Part shown: positions 17,152 to 27,203 of the stretch, one piece after another
How positions within the stretch are numbered: position 1 is the first letter of the stretch
Layout of the letters: each line of letters opens with the position of its first letter
NCBI GenBank assembly: GCA_910586395.1
Contig: CAJUFX010000009.1
Location: 1 to 64,000 of the forward strand
Length of the DNA: 64,000 nt
Source of the DNA: an uncultured Bacteroidales bacterium
GTDB lineage: Bacteria > Bacteroidota > Bacteroidia > Bacteroidales > P3
Reading direction: 5' to 3'
Made by a program: the position numbers and the translations under genes
Notes under the pieces: model-generated
What the model was told of the DNA's origin: nothing
What the model saw: the letters and a program-made list of their open reading frames with translations, nothing else
The model's database searches: none

Positions 17152-18963
17152 CTATAATTCAATGTCCAATTGCAACAACTCTTTGAAGTCGTGCAATGCG
17201 GCATTCTGTTCGAGCATGCTTTTGTATTTCTCTTGAGCCGTATAGACTTTGACATCTTGTTTGATTTGTTCGTCTATGCGGATATTGAGGGAGAGCGCGT
17301 CCGCGTGCAGGGCTTGCCGCAAGGCCGCGCAGATTTCGACCTTGTCCTCTTCCAGCATGTCGGCCTGTACCGCGTTGCCGACCGTGAGTTCGACCGTATG
17401 TCCTTCGCCCTTTATATGCGCGTGTTTAAGGATGTCGTATTTACCCGGAGACTTACTTTGAAAACTGTCGGCGTAGGCGTTCCAAACGGTCGGCAGGCTT
17501 GAAAAGTCAAGCGGGCGGGCGGCATTGGCGGACGTGACGGCCGGAGCGGAGGCCTGTTGCATGGCCGCGAGGTTTTTCTGGATATGCTTGATGGAAAGCG
17601 GCGCGCGCCGTACGCCTGCCGTTGTGGCTTGCGGCATCGGTGGCGAGGCCGGCGATGCCGCCGGTGCCTGTCCGTCCGCCGTTCTCGGGGCGGTCGGGGT
17701 GTCTGGCGGAGCCGATGGTGGAACAGGCGCGGTCGTCCGGGCGGCTGTGCCTGTGGACGGCGCGGCGGGCAACGCGGTTTGTGGGGCCGACGGAGCTTCG
17801 GCCGTTGTCTCCTTCGAAGGCTTACCTTCTACTTCCGTCGGATTGGAGACAACGGAGGGAAAAACCGATTGCCCGAACAGCGCGCAGATCTGCAGGAGCA
17901 ACATTTCCACGAGCAGGCGTTTGTTGTTGCTGGCGCGGTAATCCAGATCGCAGCGCGTGCAAAGCGTCATGCCGTCCAGCAACGTTTGCGGCGGGCATTG
18001 CGCGCTTTGTCCGCCGTAGCGTTCCTGCAGGGTGGGCGACATTTCCAGCAGCGGACGCGTCTGTCCGTCCTGTGCAAGCAACAGGTTGCGGAAGTGTTGG
18101 TTCAGACCGTTGACGAAATGCTGGGCATCGAACCCTTGGTCCAGCACCTGATTAAAGAGCAATAGCAACTGCGTGTGGTCGCCTTTCAGAAACAGGTCTG
18201 TAAAGCGGAAATAATAATCGTAGTCCAGGATGTTGAGCAGGGATATGACCTGACTGTAGGTGACCTGTCCGTTGGAGAAGCTGACGAGTTGGTCGAACAT
18301 CGAGAGTGCGTCGCGCAGGCCGCCGTCGGCTTTCTGGGCGATGATGCGCAAGGCCTCCTCTTCGGCCGTGAAGCCTTCGGCCGTCGCGATTTTCTGCAGG
18401 TGTTTGACGATGTCTTCGGTGCCGATGCGTTTGAAATCCGATATCTGGCAACGCGACAGAATGGTCGGCAGAATCTTGTGGCGTTCGGTCGTGGCCAGGA
18501 TGAATTTGGCATAAGCCGGCGGTTCTTCCAACGTTTTCAAGAACGCGTTGAACGCTTCGGTTGTCAGCATGTGGACTTCGTCTATGATATAGACTTTGTA
18601 GCGTCCCACTTGCGGCGGAATCCTGACTTGCTCGATGAGGCTGCGCATGGCTTCGACCGAACGGTTGGAGGCCGCGTCAAGTTCGTAAATGTTCTGGGAA
18701 GCGTTCTCTTGAAAGCCGCGGCAAGATTCGCATACCCCGCAGGCCTCCATGTCGGGCGTCGGGTTCATGCAATTGATGGTCTTGGCCAAAATGCGGGCGC
18801 AGGTCGTCTTGCCTACGCCGCGCGGGCCGCAGAACAGGAAAGATTGGGCGATGTGCCCGCTTCGAATCGCGTTTTTGAGCGTCGTCGTGATGGCTTCCTG
18901 TCCCACGACGGATTCGAAGGTGTCCGGCCTGTATTTACGGGCGGAAACTACGAATTGATCCAT
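17152..18963 (-). CDS. dnaX: DNA polymerase III subunit gamma/tau
   Basis: DnaX is the clamp-loader ATPase of the replicative polymerase. The 603-residue protein has Walker A GPRGVGKT (residues 46-53), a zinc module with cysteines at 65, 75, 78 and 81, a DEVHML Walker B region (about 127-132) and a sensor/SRC region (ILSRCQISDF). After about residue 360 comes a Pro/Ala/Thr-rich linker and a tau-like C-terminal domain. I saw no obvious A-rich slippery site for a gamma form. Confidence 0.96.
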   Translation of the reverse strand: MDQFVVSARKYRPDTFESVVGQEAITTTLKNAIRSGHIAQSFLFCGPRGVGKTTCARILAKTINCMNPTPDMEACGVCESCRGFQENASQNIYELDAASNRSVEAMRSLIEQVRIPPQVGRYKVYIIDEVHMLTTEAFNAFLKTLEEPPAYAKFILATTERHKILPTILSRCQISDFKRIGTEDIVKHLQKIATAEGFTAEEEALRIIAQKADGGLRDALSMFDQLVSFSNGQVTYSQVISLLNILDYDYYFRFTDLFLKGDHTQLLLLFNQVLDQGFDAQHFVNGLNQHFRNLLLAQDGQTRPLLEMSPTLQERYGGQSAQCPPQTLLDGMTLCTRCDLDYRASNNKRLLVEMLLLQICALFGQSVFPSVVSNPTEVEGKPSKETTAEAPSAPQTALPAAPSTGTAARTTAPVPPSAPPDTPTAPRTADGQAPAASPASPPMPQATTAGVRRAPLSIKHIQKNLAAMQQASAPAVTSANAARPLDFSSLPTVWNAYADSFQSKSPGKYDILKHAHIKGEGHTVELTVGNAVQADMLEEDKVEICAALRQALHADALSLNIRIDEQIKQDVKVYTAQEKYKSMLEQNAALHDFKELLQLDIEL

Positions 18964-18987
18964 AAAAAATTCTTTGTACTGAAATAA

Positions 18988-19040
18988 CCGACCGACAGCG
19001 GTCGGCGGTTTCGATGCCCGGGCGTCCGAAACGTCGGACG
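18988..19040 (-). other. two tandem hairpins in the dnaX 5' leader
   Basis: Between the predicted promoter and the dnaX start lie two perfect 7-bp GC-rich hairpins with 4-nt loops: arms 19023-19029/19034-19040 and arms 18988-18994/18999-19005. Neither has a T-run, so they are not standard terminators. They could be leader elements or remnants of small palindromic repeats. Confidence 0.6.
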
Positions 19041-19054
19041 GACATATCGTTTAA

Positions 19055-19090
19055 CTTGCAAAGGTAGGAAAAAAAGCCTATCTTTGCAAA
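19055..19090. promoter_or_regulatory. symmetric overlapping divergent promoters of dnaX (-) and ruvA (+)
   Basis: Minus: TTTG (plus-strand CAAA 19087-19090), 20 bp, TACCTTTG (19059-19066). Plus: CTTG (19055-19058), 20 bp, TATCTTTG (19079-19086). The two -7 boxes are 12 bp apart and each -33 box directly abuts the other promoter's -7 box, making a near-perfect palindrome (11 of 12 positions in each arm). Polymerase should be able to occupy only one side at a time. Confidence 0.78.
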
Positions 19091-19122
19091 GTACAAAATT
19101 GTCGTAGCAAAAGCGTAAAAGA

Positions 19123-19716
19123 ATGTTCGCTTATATAGAGGGGCGTGTGGCCGAAATCAATCCCGTATGTGCCGTACTGGATTGCGGTGGCGTCGGATAC
19201 GAAATCCGCATATCGCTCCATACCTATTCCCAAATCAAGGATTTGCCGCAGGCCAAATTGCTCGTGCAACCCATTTACCGGGAGGACGCGCAGCAGCTGT
19301 TCGGCTTTTATACCGCTGTGGAAAAGCAGTTGTTCCAGTTGCTGGTATCTGTGTCGGGCGTCGGTGCGAATACGGCCTGTATGATTCTGTCGGCCATGTC
19401 GCCGGCCGAGACGGTCCGGGCCATCGTGCAGGAAGATGTGCGCAAGATTCAGGCGGTCAAGGGAATCGGGGCCAAGACGGCGCAACGGATCATCGTGGAT
19501 CTTAAAGACAAGGTCGGCAAGGTGGAAACGGCTGAGACGCCGGTAGGGGGCGGAATGCTCTCGCAGGCCTACCCGCAGCGGGAGACGGCCTTGAGCGCTC
19601 TCGTCATGCTGGGCTACGCGAAAAACGCGGCCGAAAAAGTGTTGGATAAAGTATTGGCGGCCGATCCGGCGGCAGACATCGAAAGTGTAATCAAGCAAGC
19701 GTTGCGGATGTTGTAG
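19123..19716 (+). CDS. ruvA: Holliday junction branch migration protein RuvA
   Basis: RuvA tetramers bind Holliday junctions and load the RuvB motor. The 197-residue protein has the N-terminal OB fold (MFAYIEGRVAEINP), two helix-hairpin-helix motifs (VSGVGANTA near 76-84, VKGIGAKTAQRII near 111-123) and the small C-terminal RuvB-binding domain (ALSALVMLGYAKNAAEKVL). Length is normal. sprA follows after 36 bp. Confidence 0.97.
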   Translation: MFAYIEGRVAEINPVCAVLDCGGVGYEIRISLHTYSQIKDLPQAKLLVQPIYREDAQQLFGFYTAVEKQLFQLLVSVSGVGANTACMILSAMSPAETVRAIVQEDVRKIQAVKGIGAKTAQRIIVDLKDKVGKVETAETPVGGGMLSQAYPQRETALSALVMLGYAKNAAEKVLDKVLAADPAADIESVIKQALRML

Positions 19717-19752
19717 AAAAATACTCTGAAGGGCCTACATCAAAGGGGTATA

Positions 19753-22700
19753 ATGAAAATTCGTGGCCGCCGGATGCGGCAAGCAATCGTAGGAACGGCA
19801 TTCTGTTTCGGAATGGCAATGGGGGAGGTGTATGCCGCCCCTTCGTCGTTTTCGGACAGAGCTGCGGCCGACAGCACGTTGCGTTATCCGGTACCCGAAC
19901 CCGATTTCGACGGGGAATTGCCGCCGGCCAAAGATATCTATTTCAAGGCGCCGGCCAAAGAGGACGTCCGTTTCAACGCGCAGGACAACACCTATACGGT
20001 GACGACCAGCATGGGCGGCATGGTGCTCAGTTCGCGTGACATGAACCGGCAGGAGTTCATGCAGTACGACATGGAGCGTTCCATGCGCGACTATTGGAAA
20101 AGCAAAGCCGCTTATACGCCTACGGCTTCTTCGGGGCTGGGCAGTCTGATTCCGGGGCTGAACATCAATATGGATTTTTTGGACAATATGTTCGGCAAGG
20201 ATTTCATCAAATTCGATTTGAACGGTTCCGTCGAACTGATTTTCGCGTTCGTCGGTACGCGGCGCGACGATCCGGCTTTGGACGTGCGTCACCGCAAGAC
20301 GTTCAATTTCGATTTCGATGCCAAGATCGACTTGAACCTCAATGCCAAAATCGGCGACCGCATCAATTTCGACATCAACTACAATACCGAGGCCCTGTTC
20401 AATTTCGACAACAAGCTCAAATTGAATTACGAGGGCAAGGAGGATGACATCATCAAGTCGATAGAGGCCGGTAACATCAGTTTTCCGCTCAACACGACCT
20501 TGATTTCGGGCGTGCAGGAACTGTTCGGCGTCAAGGCACGCCTGCAGTTCGGAAACACTTACGTGACGGGTGTCTTTTCCGAGCAGCGTTCCGAGAGCAA
20601 GTCCATACAGGTGGAGGGCGGGGCGCAGACTTCCAAGTTCGAGTTCAAGGCCGACGAATACGACGAGAACAAGCACTATTTCCTCGGTCATTATTTCCGC
20701 GATCATTACCATGAGGCTTTGGCCGAGTTGCCGTTGGTCAACAGCCGTATCAAAATCACGAAACTCGAAGTCTGGGTCACGAATATCGGATCGCCCGTCG
20801 AAAATAACCGCAACATCGTCGCGTTTACCGATTTGGGTGAAACGGAGCCGATGGCTTCGAACGTGATGGTCACTTCGCCCTTGCCCTATCCGTCCAACCA
20901 CACCAACAATCTGCTCAGCGGGGTAGTCAGTCCGGCCGCCATGCGCAGCATCAATACGGTTAGCCAATATTTGGCCAATGTGGGCTATACGGGTGGCCGC
21001 GAGTTTGAGAAAGTCGAGAGTGCGCGGCGTCTGGCCGCGTCCGAATACAATTTCAATCCGCAGTTGGGGTTTATTTCGTTGAATCAGCCGCTTGGAAGCG
21101 ATCAGGTATTGGCGGTAGCCTATCAGTATCAAATTGTGGGCGATACGACGGTGTATCAGGTCGGGGAATTGTCGGATCAAGGTATCAACGACCCCCAGGT
21201 TTTGGTGGTCAAACTTTTGAAAGCCACGACGCTCAATACCGAGAGCCCGCTTTGGGACCTGATGATGAAGAACGTCTATTCGCTCAAAAGTTATCAGGTC
21301 AGTACGGAGGATTTCCGTTTCAACATCATGTACACGGGCGACGGTCAGAGCGTACCGGCCGGTTATTTCACGGAAGGGCCGTTGAGCGGGATACCGTTGA
21401 TACAGGTATTCGGCATGGATAATTTGGACTTCCAGCAGAACCGAAATCCGGACGGGGTTTTCGACTTTATCGATAATGCGGCTACCGGCGCCGGTTATAT
21501 ACAGTCAAATAAAGGCTTGATTTATTTCCCCTACGTGGAACCTTTCGGCGCCGACCTCGCGGCGATTTTCGGCGGAGACAGCGCGATGGCCAAGAAATAC
21601 GCGTTCAACGAATTGTACCGTTTTACGAAAACCGAGGCCCAGCAGTATCCCGACAAGAACAAATATTACATGGGCGGCACGTACAAGTCGTCGCAGGGCA
21701 GTGAGATTTCGCTGGGTGTCTATAATTTGCCGGAAGGCTCGGTCAAGGTAACGGCCGGCAATACGGTCTTGCAGGAAGGCTCTGACTATACGGTTAATTA
21801 TACGGCCGGCATCGTGCAAATCATCAACGAGGGCGTGCTTAATTCGGGCGTGCCCATCAATATTTCGACCGAGAGCAATACGAGCGGCAGCATGTTGACC
21901 AAACGGATGTTAGGGTTGCGTGTGGAGCATTTTTTCAATAAAGACTTTTATGTGGGGGCCACGTTGTTGAATCTGCATCAGTCGCCTTTGACCTATAAGG
22001 TAAATTACGGTGAGGAACCGATTTCCAATACGTTATACGGATTCGACTTTTCTTATTCCAAAGAGTCGCGCTGGTTGACCAAGGCTGTGGACGCCCTGTT
22101 GCCGTTCGAGTCGTCCAAGATGCCGGCTTCGTTGAATCTGTACGGCGAGTTCGCGCATTTCATCCCGGGACACTCCAAGGCCATTACCAAAGAGGGGATT
22201 ACGTATATCGACGATTTCGAGGGCGCCAAGAGCACCATCAATCTCAAGGAAGCGTATTCGTGGCAGTTGGCCAGTACGCCGCAGAAACAGTTGGATTTGT
22301 TCCCGGAATCGGCCGACTATTTCGCCGATGGTCTGCAGAGCGGCTTCAACCGCGCCAAATTAGCCTGGTACACGGTCGATCCCATATTCTACGGCAACAA
22401 CCGGCCGCGCAACATCACCAAAGACGACATCTCGTTGCCATACGTCCGCCGTGTCCGCGTCAACGAGGTCTTCCCGAACCGGGAACAGGCCACGAATCAG
22501 GCCGACTACCTTTCGGTCCTGAACTTGGCGTTCTATCCGTCGGAAAAGGGTCCCTACAACTTCGACGTGGAGGCCGTGCCGGGCGTTTCATCCGGTATGA
22601 CGGCCGAGGGGCTTCTGCGCGATCCGGGCAGCCGGTGGGGCGGTATCATGCGCAAAATCGACAATACGAATTTCGAGGCGTCGAACGTGGAGTATATCGA

Positions 22701-25700
22701 ATTCTGGGTTATGGATCCGTTTATCGGAACGGACGGGCTGGACGGTCGGCCGAAGCATACGGGCGGTACGCTGTATTTCAACTTAGGGGATATTTCCGAG
22801 GATATTCTGCGCGACGGCCGCAAGAGTTTCGAGAACGGCATGCCGGTTTCGGCGACGGTCGTGGATGTGGATACGACGCAGTGGGGCCGTGTGCCTAAGA
22901 TACAGTCTTTGGTGCAGACGTTCGACAATGATCCGGAGACCCGGCGTTTTCAGGATATAGGGCTCAATGGGTTGAACGATGAGGACGAACGGACGTTTTA
23001 TCGCGATTACCTGACGGCCGTCGCCGCGCTGACGGGTACGTCGAGTAGCGTCTATCAACGCCTTTACGACGACCCGGCCCAAGATAACTATGTGTATTTC
23101 AGGAGCAGCAGCCGTTGGGATACCGTGGCGTTTTCGCCCAACAAAATAGAGGAACGGTATAAATATTTCAACAATCCGGCCGGCAATTCGCCTTCTTCGG
23201 CCAACAATCCGGAAGACTATCCGACCCAGCAGACCAATTATCCGAATACCGAGGATATCAACGGCGACAATACGCTGAGCGAGGCGGAAAATTATTTTCA
23301 ATACGAGGTGCCGTTGCATCCGGACGGTATGCAGGTCGGCAAGAACTACATTGTCGATATCCAGCGTTCGCATGTGAAGTTGGCCAATAATGAGGAAACC
23401 GATGTGAATTGGTATCATTTCAAGATTCCGATTCAAACGCCGACGCGGACGTTCGGTCAAATCCAGAATTTCCAGTCCATCCGTTTCATCCGTATGTTCC
23501 TGCGCGACTTTACGCAGCCGGTCATCCTGCGTTTCGCGGCTTTGGATCTTGTCAAGTCCGACTGGCGCAAGTACGACCAGCCGCTGTTGGAGAACGACCT
23601 GCATGTTTCGGCGGGGGCGGCCAATACGGAGTTCGACATATCGGTCGTGAACATAGAGGAAAACGGCAACCGCACGCCCGTGCGCTATGTGTTGCCGCCG
23701 GGCATCGAGCGGGTGACCGACCCGGCCGACCAAAACAACCGCCGCATGAACGAGCAGTCGTTGAGCCTGACGGTATTGAACCTGGCCGACGGCGACGCCC
23801 GCGGGATTTACAAGACGACGAACTACGACTTCCGGCAGTTCAAGAAAGTGGAAATGTATGTCCATTTGGAAAAGGTGAACGAATACGACCGTGAGATGGA
23901 TGGCGATGTCCGGCTGTTCATCCGTGTGGGTTCGGACTTTCAGGATAATTACTACGAATACGAAATTCCGTTGTCTTACACGGGTTGGTACGAGAGCGCG
24001 CGGGAACTGGTCTGGCCGGATGTCAATAAGGTGGAAATCGATTTGGAGGCGATGGTGGCGGTCAAGGAACACCGCAATGCGGCTATACGCGACGGGGTGC
24101 CGGGCATTTTGCAGACCGTACCTTATTCCGAGGTCGTCGGCAAGGCGCGTTATACGGTCAAGGGCACGCCGGCCATCAACAGCGTCAAATCGATATTGAT
24201 AGGGATACGCAACCCGCAGAAACAATATATAGGCGATAACGACGATGGCGCGCCGCGTTCGGTTAATGTTTGGATCAACGAATTGAGCCTTAATGAATTC
24301 AATAAGAAAAGCGGCGTAGCCGTGACGGCTCGGGCGCAGGCTAATTTAGGTGATTTGGGCAATATCAGTGTGGGGGGCAGTTATTCGACGGCCAATTTCG
24401 GCTCGATCGAGCAGAAAATCGCCGAACTGCCGCAGGAAAATATCGGCTCGTACGATGTCTCCGTCAATCTGGAACTGGGCAAGTTCGTGCCCGAGAAAGT
24501 GGGGCTGAAATTGCCCGTACATTACGACATCTCGTCGGTCATCAGCAATCCGGAATACAATCCGTTGGATCCGGACGTCAAGACCAAACACGCGTTGGCC
24601 GGTTACAGCGCGGCGGAGAAGAAAGCGGCCAAGCATCAGATACAGGATTATACGTTGCGGCAGAACATCAATTTCATGAACGTGCGCAAGGAACGGACCA
24701 ATTCGGAACGGGGGCCCCAATTTTGGGATATAGAGAACTGGAATATCTCCTATGCCTATTCGAGCACGTTACACCGCAACGAAGACGTGGAATACGACAA
24801 CCAGTTTATCCACAAGGGCGGTATCGGGTATAACTATTCCACTTCGTCCAAATTCTTCGAGCCGTTCGCCAAAACCAAATTGGCGCAGAAAAAAGGTTGG
24901 GCCATTCTGACGGATTTCAATTTCAACTATATTCCCAACCAGTTCTCGTTCGGTATGGATCTGCAGCGCGATTTCACGGAGACCAAGTTGCGGAACAAGA
25001 CGCCGGAATGGGATATATTGTTGAATCCGACCTATTACAAACAGTTCAATTGGAACCGTTACTATACGTTCGGCTACGATATTACGAAATCCATATCGTT
25101 GAAATACTCGGCCAATGCCAACGCCTTTTTGAATGAACCGATGGGTCTGCTCGATACGCGCGACAAGAAGGATTCGGTATGGCGCAGTTTCCTGACAGGC
25201 GGCAGCCTGCGTAATTTCGATCAGGCTGTCAATGTTACCTATAAGTTGCCGATCAACAAAATACCGTTTTTGGATTGGGTGAACGGCAATTTCGGCTATG
25301 CCACGACTTACCGGTGGGAGGCCGGCGCATTGGCCATTCAGGAGCGTTTGGGCAATACGATTGCGAACAACATGAACCTGAATGCGACGGGAAGCGTCAA
25401 CCTCGTCGGGTTGTACAATAAGGTGCCGTTTCTGAAAAAAATCAATCAGCCGAGCCGCAGCAAGGCACGCCGTGCCGGGCGAAGCAATTCGGCCATGGGA
25501 AGCGGCGAGGACAACCGGGTGAAAGTCGATAAGGCGACGGTTTGGGAGACCACGTACAAAGGGGCGTTGCGTTTTCTGATGATGGTGCGGGACGCGAGCG
25601 TCACTTGGTCGCGCAACGAGGGGACGACGATACCGGGCTTTATGTTGGAACCCGATATTTTCGGGGTGAATCTCAAACATCAGGCTCCGGGGGCGGGGTT

Positions 25701-26943
25701 CGCCCTGTTCGGCTCCCAACGCGACATCTTGGAACAGGCGGCCGCTTCGGGCTGGCTTTCGACCGACAGCCTGCTGACCTCGCCCTACTACAACCAGTTT
25801 ACGCAGACGTTCAGCGGGCAGGCCACGATAGAGCCCTTCCCCGATTTCCGTATCGCGCTGACGTTGGGCTACAGCCGTTCCGAGAACAATTCCGGCTATT
25901 TTACCTACGACGGGGCGAGCGGCGCGTTCCGCAACACGAACCCGATACAGGGCGGCAATATGAACGTGACGACGGTCTTGATCAAGACCGCCTTCAAGAA
26001 GACGGACGAACTGCACCGCAACGAGATCTACGACCGGTTTTTGGAATACCGCAAGATTATGGCCGGACGTTTGGCCGCCGGCAACCCCAACGCCGCGGGA
26101 CGGCCCGATGTATGGGACAGCACCGCCGGCAGTTATTATCCCTACGGTTACAAGTCCAATGCGCAGGATGTCATGTTGACGGCTCTGTTGGCCGCCTATA
26201 CGGGGGCCGATCCGTACAAGATGTCGTTATCGACCTTGTCGCGCTTCCCGTTGCCGAACTGGTCGCTCTCTTACAGCGGTCTGACCAAGATAAAGGCTAT
26301 GCGGAAGGTGTTCAAGAATTTCACGCTTTCGCATGCTTATACGTCCTCGTACAGCGTCGGTTCTTATACGAACAACGTGCTGTACGACCTCTCGATGGAT
26401 CATCCGAGCCGTTTGGACGAGAACATGAATTTCATTTCGCAGTATATCTTCGACGGCGTGGTGTTGAGCGAGCAGTTCGCGCCTTTGGTCAAGGTCAGCT
26501 TTACGCTGAAAAACGATTTGAGTTTCAGTTTCGAGTACCGCCAGAGCCGTCAGATAGGTTTGAGTTTCGTCAACAATCAGATTACGGAAGTCAGCAGCAG
26601 TGCTTGGGTGGTGGGCGCAGGTTACCGCATCAAGAACGTCGGTTTCAAAATCAATGCCGGCGGAAATTCCAAACGTAAGATTACGAGCGACATCGTGTTG
26701 AAAGCCGATGTCTCCGTGCGCGATACCAAAACGGTGTTGCGGCGCATAGACCAGAACGTCAATACGCCCTCGGCAGGTTCGCTTGTCACCTCCATCAATG
26801 TCTATGCCGAGTATGAGTTGACCAAACAGTTGTCGGCCAAGGTATTTTACGATATGACGATCAACAAGCCGCATATCGCCAACCTGTTCTACAACCATAC
26901 CGGCAAAGGCGGCATCAGTATCATTTATAAATTGGTAAATTAA
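19753..26943 (+). CDS. sprA: T9SS outer-membrane translocon protein SprA (Sov)
   Basis: SprA is the giant outer-membrane channel through which type IX secretion substrates leave the cell; the P. gingivalis name is Sov. The 2396-residue length matches the family. An N-terminal signal sequence (cleavage near VYAAP, residue 26) is followed by the SprA N-terminal repeat-like segments with FDFDAKIDLNLNAKIGD (about 190) and many beta-strand pairs with alternating aromatic residues through to the C-terminus. The YIDDFEGAKSTINL motif (about 815-830) is a family hallmark. It lies directly after ruvA, a common Bacteroidota arrangement. The T9SS cargo protein at 49.2 kb indicates an active pathway. Confidence 0.95.
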   Translation: MKIRGRRMRQAIVGTAFCFGMAMGEVYAAPSSFSDRAAADSTLRYPVPEPDFDGELPPAKDIYFKAPAKEDVRFNAQDNTYTVTTSMGGMVLSSRDMNRQEFMQYDMERSMRDYWKSKAAYTPTASSGLGSLIPGLNINMDFLDNMFGKDFIKFDLNGSVELIFAFVGTRRDDPALDVRHRKTFNFDFDAKIDLNLNAKIGDRINFDINYNTEALFNFDNKLKLNYEGKEDDIIKSIEAGNISFPLNTTLISGVQELFGVKARLQFGNTYVTGVFSEQRSESKSIQVEGGAQTSKFEFKADEYDENKHYFLGHYFRDHYHEALAELPLVNSRIKITKLEVWVTNIGSPVENNRNIVAFTDLGETEPMASNVMVTSPLPYPSNHTNNLLSGVVSPAAMRSINTVSQYLANVGYTGGREFEKVESARRLAASEYNFNPQLGFISLNQPLGSDQVLAVAYQYQIVGDTTVYQVGELSDQGINDPQVLVVKLLKATTLNTESPLWDLMMKNVYSLKSYQVSTEDFRFNIMYTGDGQSVPAGYFTEGPLSGIPLIQVFGMDNLDFQQNRNPDGVFDFIDNAATGAGYIQSNKGLIYFPYVEPFGADLAAIFGGDSAMAKKYAFNELYRFTKTEAQQYPDKNKYYMGGTYKSSQGSEISLGVYNLPEGSVKVTAGNTVLQEGSDYTVNYTAGIVQIINEGVLNSGVPINISTESNTSGSMLTKRMLGLRVEHFFNKDFYVGATLLNLHQSPLTYKVNYGEEPISNTLYGFDFSYSKESRWLTKAVDALLPFESSKMPASLNLYGEFAHFIPGHSKAITKEGITYIDDFEGAKSTINLKEAYSWQLASTPQKQLDLFPESADYFADGLQSGFNRAKLAWYTVDPIFYGNNRPRNITKDDISLPYVRRVRVNEVFPNREQATNQADYLSVLNLAFYPSEKGPYNFDVEAVPGVSSGMTAEGLLRDPGSRWGGIMRKIDNTNFEASNVEYIEFWVMDPFIGTDGLDGRPKHTGGTLYFNLGDISEDILRDGRKSFENGMPVSATVVDVDTTQWGRVPKIQSLVQTFDNDPETRRFQDIGLNGLNDEDERTFYRDYLTAVAALTGTSSSVYQRLYDDPAQDNYVYFRSSSRWDTVAFSPNKIEERYKYFNNPAGNSPSSANNPEDYPTQQTNYPNTEDINGDNTLSEAENYFQYEVPLHPDGMQVGKNYIVDIQRSHVKLANNEETDVNWYHFKIPIQTPTRTFGQIQNFQSIRFIRMFLRDFTQPVILRFAALDLVKSDWRKYDQPLLENDLHVSAGAANTEFDISVVNIEENGNRTPVRYVLPPGIERVTDPADQNNRRMNEQSLSLTVLNLADGDARGIYKTTNYDFRQFKKVEMYVHLEKVNEYDREMDGDVRLFIRVGSDFQDNYYEYEIPLSYTGWYESARELVWPDVNKVEIDLEAMVAVKEHRNAAIRDGVPGILQTVPYSEVVGKARYTVKGTPAINSVKSILIGIRNPQKQYIGDNDDGAPRSVNVWINELSLNEFNKKSGVAVTARAQANLGDLGNISVGGSYSTANFGSIEQKIAELPQENIGSYDVSVNLELGKFVPEKVGLKLPVHYDISSVISNPEYNPLDPDVKTKHALAGYSAAEKKAAKHQIQDYTLRQNINFMNVRKERTNSERGPQFWDIENWNISYAYSSTLHRNEDVEYDNQFIHKGGIGYNYSTSSKFFEPFAKTKLAQKKGWAILTDFNFNYIPNQFSFGMDLQRDFTETKLRNKTPEWDILLNPTYYKQFNWNRYYTFGYDITKSISLKYSANANAFLNEPMGLLDTRDKKDSVWRSFLTGGSLRNFDQAVNVTYKLPINKIPFLDWVNGNFGYATTYRWEAGALAIQERLGNTIANNMNLNATGSVNLVGLYNKVPFLKKINQPSRSKARRAGRSNSAMGSGEDNRVKVDKATVWETTYKGALRFLMMVRDASVTWSRNEGTTIPGFMLEPDIFGVNLKHQAPGAGFALFGSQRDILEQAAASGWLSTDSLLTSPYYNQFTQTFSGQATIEPFPDFRIALTLGYSRSENNSGYFTYDGASGAFRNTNPIQGGNMNVTTVLIKTAFKKTDELHRNEIYDRFLEYRKIMAGRLAAGNPNAAGRPDVWDSTAGSYYPYGYKSNAQDVMLTALLAAYTGADPYKMSLSTLSRFPLPNWSLSYSGLTKIKAMRKVFKNFTLSHAYTSSYSVGSYTNNVLYDLSMDHPSRLDENMNFISQYIFDGVVLSEQFAPLVKVSFTLKNDLSFSFEYRQSRQIGLSFVNNQITEVSSSAWVVGAGYRIKNVGFKINAGGNSKRKITSDIVLKADVSVRDTKTVLRRIDQNVNTPSAGSLVTSINVYAEYELTKQLSAKVFYDMTINKPHIANLFYNHTGKGGISIIYKLVN

Positions 26944-27203
26944 GGACGATAAGGTAGGGCGGTCCGTCTATAGGGGCATGGGGTTGAGCCATAAATGCTT
27001 ATTTGACGGGAAACAGCAGAGCGGCCGCGGTTTTCCCGCAAAAAATAGTGTCATGGCGCGACCCTATTTCGGGGTAGGCGCGTTGCCGGTGGCTTATTTG
27101 GCTATCCCGTGAAAAAATCGTACCTTTGGCTCGGTATGTGCCTGATGGCGCGATAGGCGTAAACCGGAAATTGAATTTATAACAAATTAAATATTAAAAT
27201 ATT
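26944..27203. other. intergenic region between sprA and gcvH
   Basis: These 260 bp contain no credible gene. Visible items are an inverted pair CGGGAAA / TTTCCCG near 27008-27040 surrounding GCGGCCGC-like sequence, and the gcvH promoter listed separately. No convincing terminator for sprA (stem plus T-run) is seen. Confidence 0.6.
27097..27128 (+). promoter_or_regulatory. predicted promoter of gcvH
   Basis: TTTG (27097-27100), exactly 20 bp, TACCTTTG (27121-27128) is a perfect match to the Bacteroidota consensus. It leaves a leader of about 65-70 nt. Confidence 0.85.

Noticed and set aside
19735..26898. Long antisense open frames opposite sprA (for example 19735-21180, 22783-24225, 24769-26016)
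   Set aside because: Their products are Arg/His/Ile-rich shadows of the sprA codons with no motifs; sprA is clearly the real gene.
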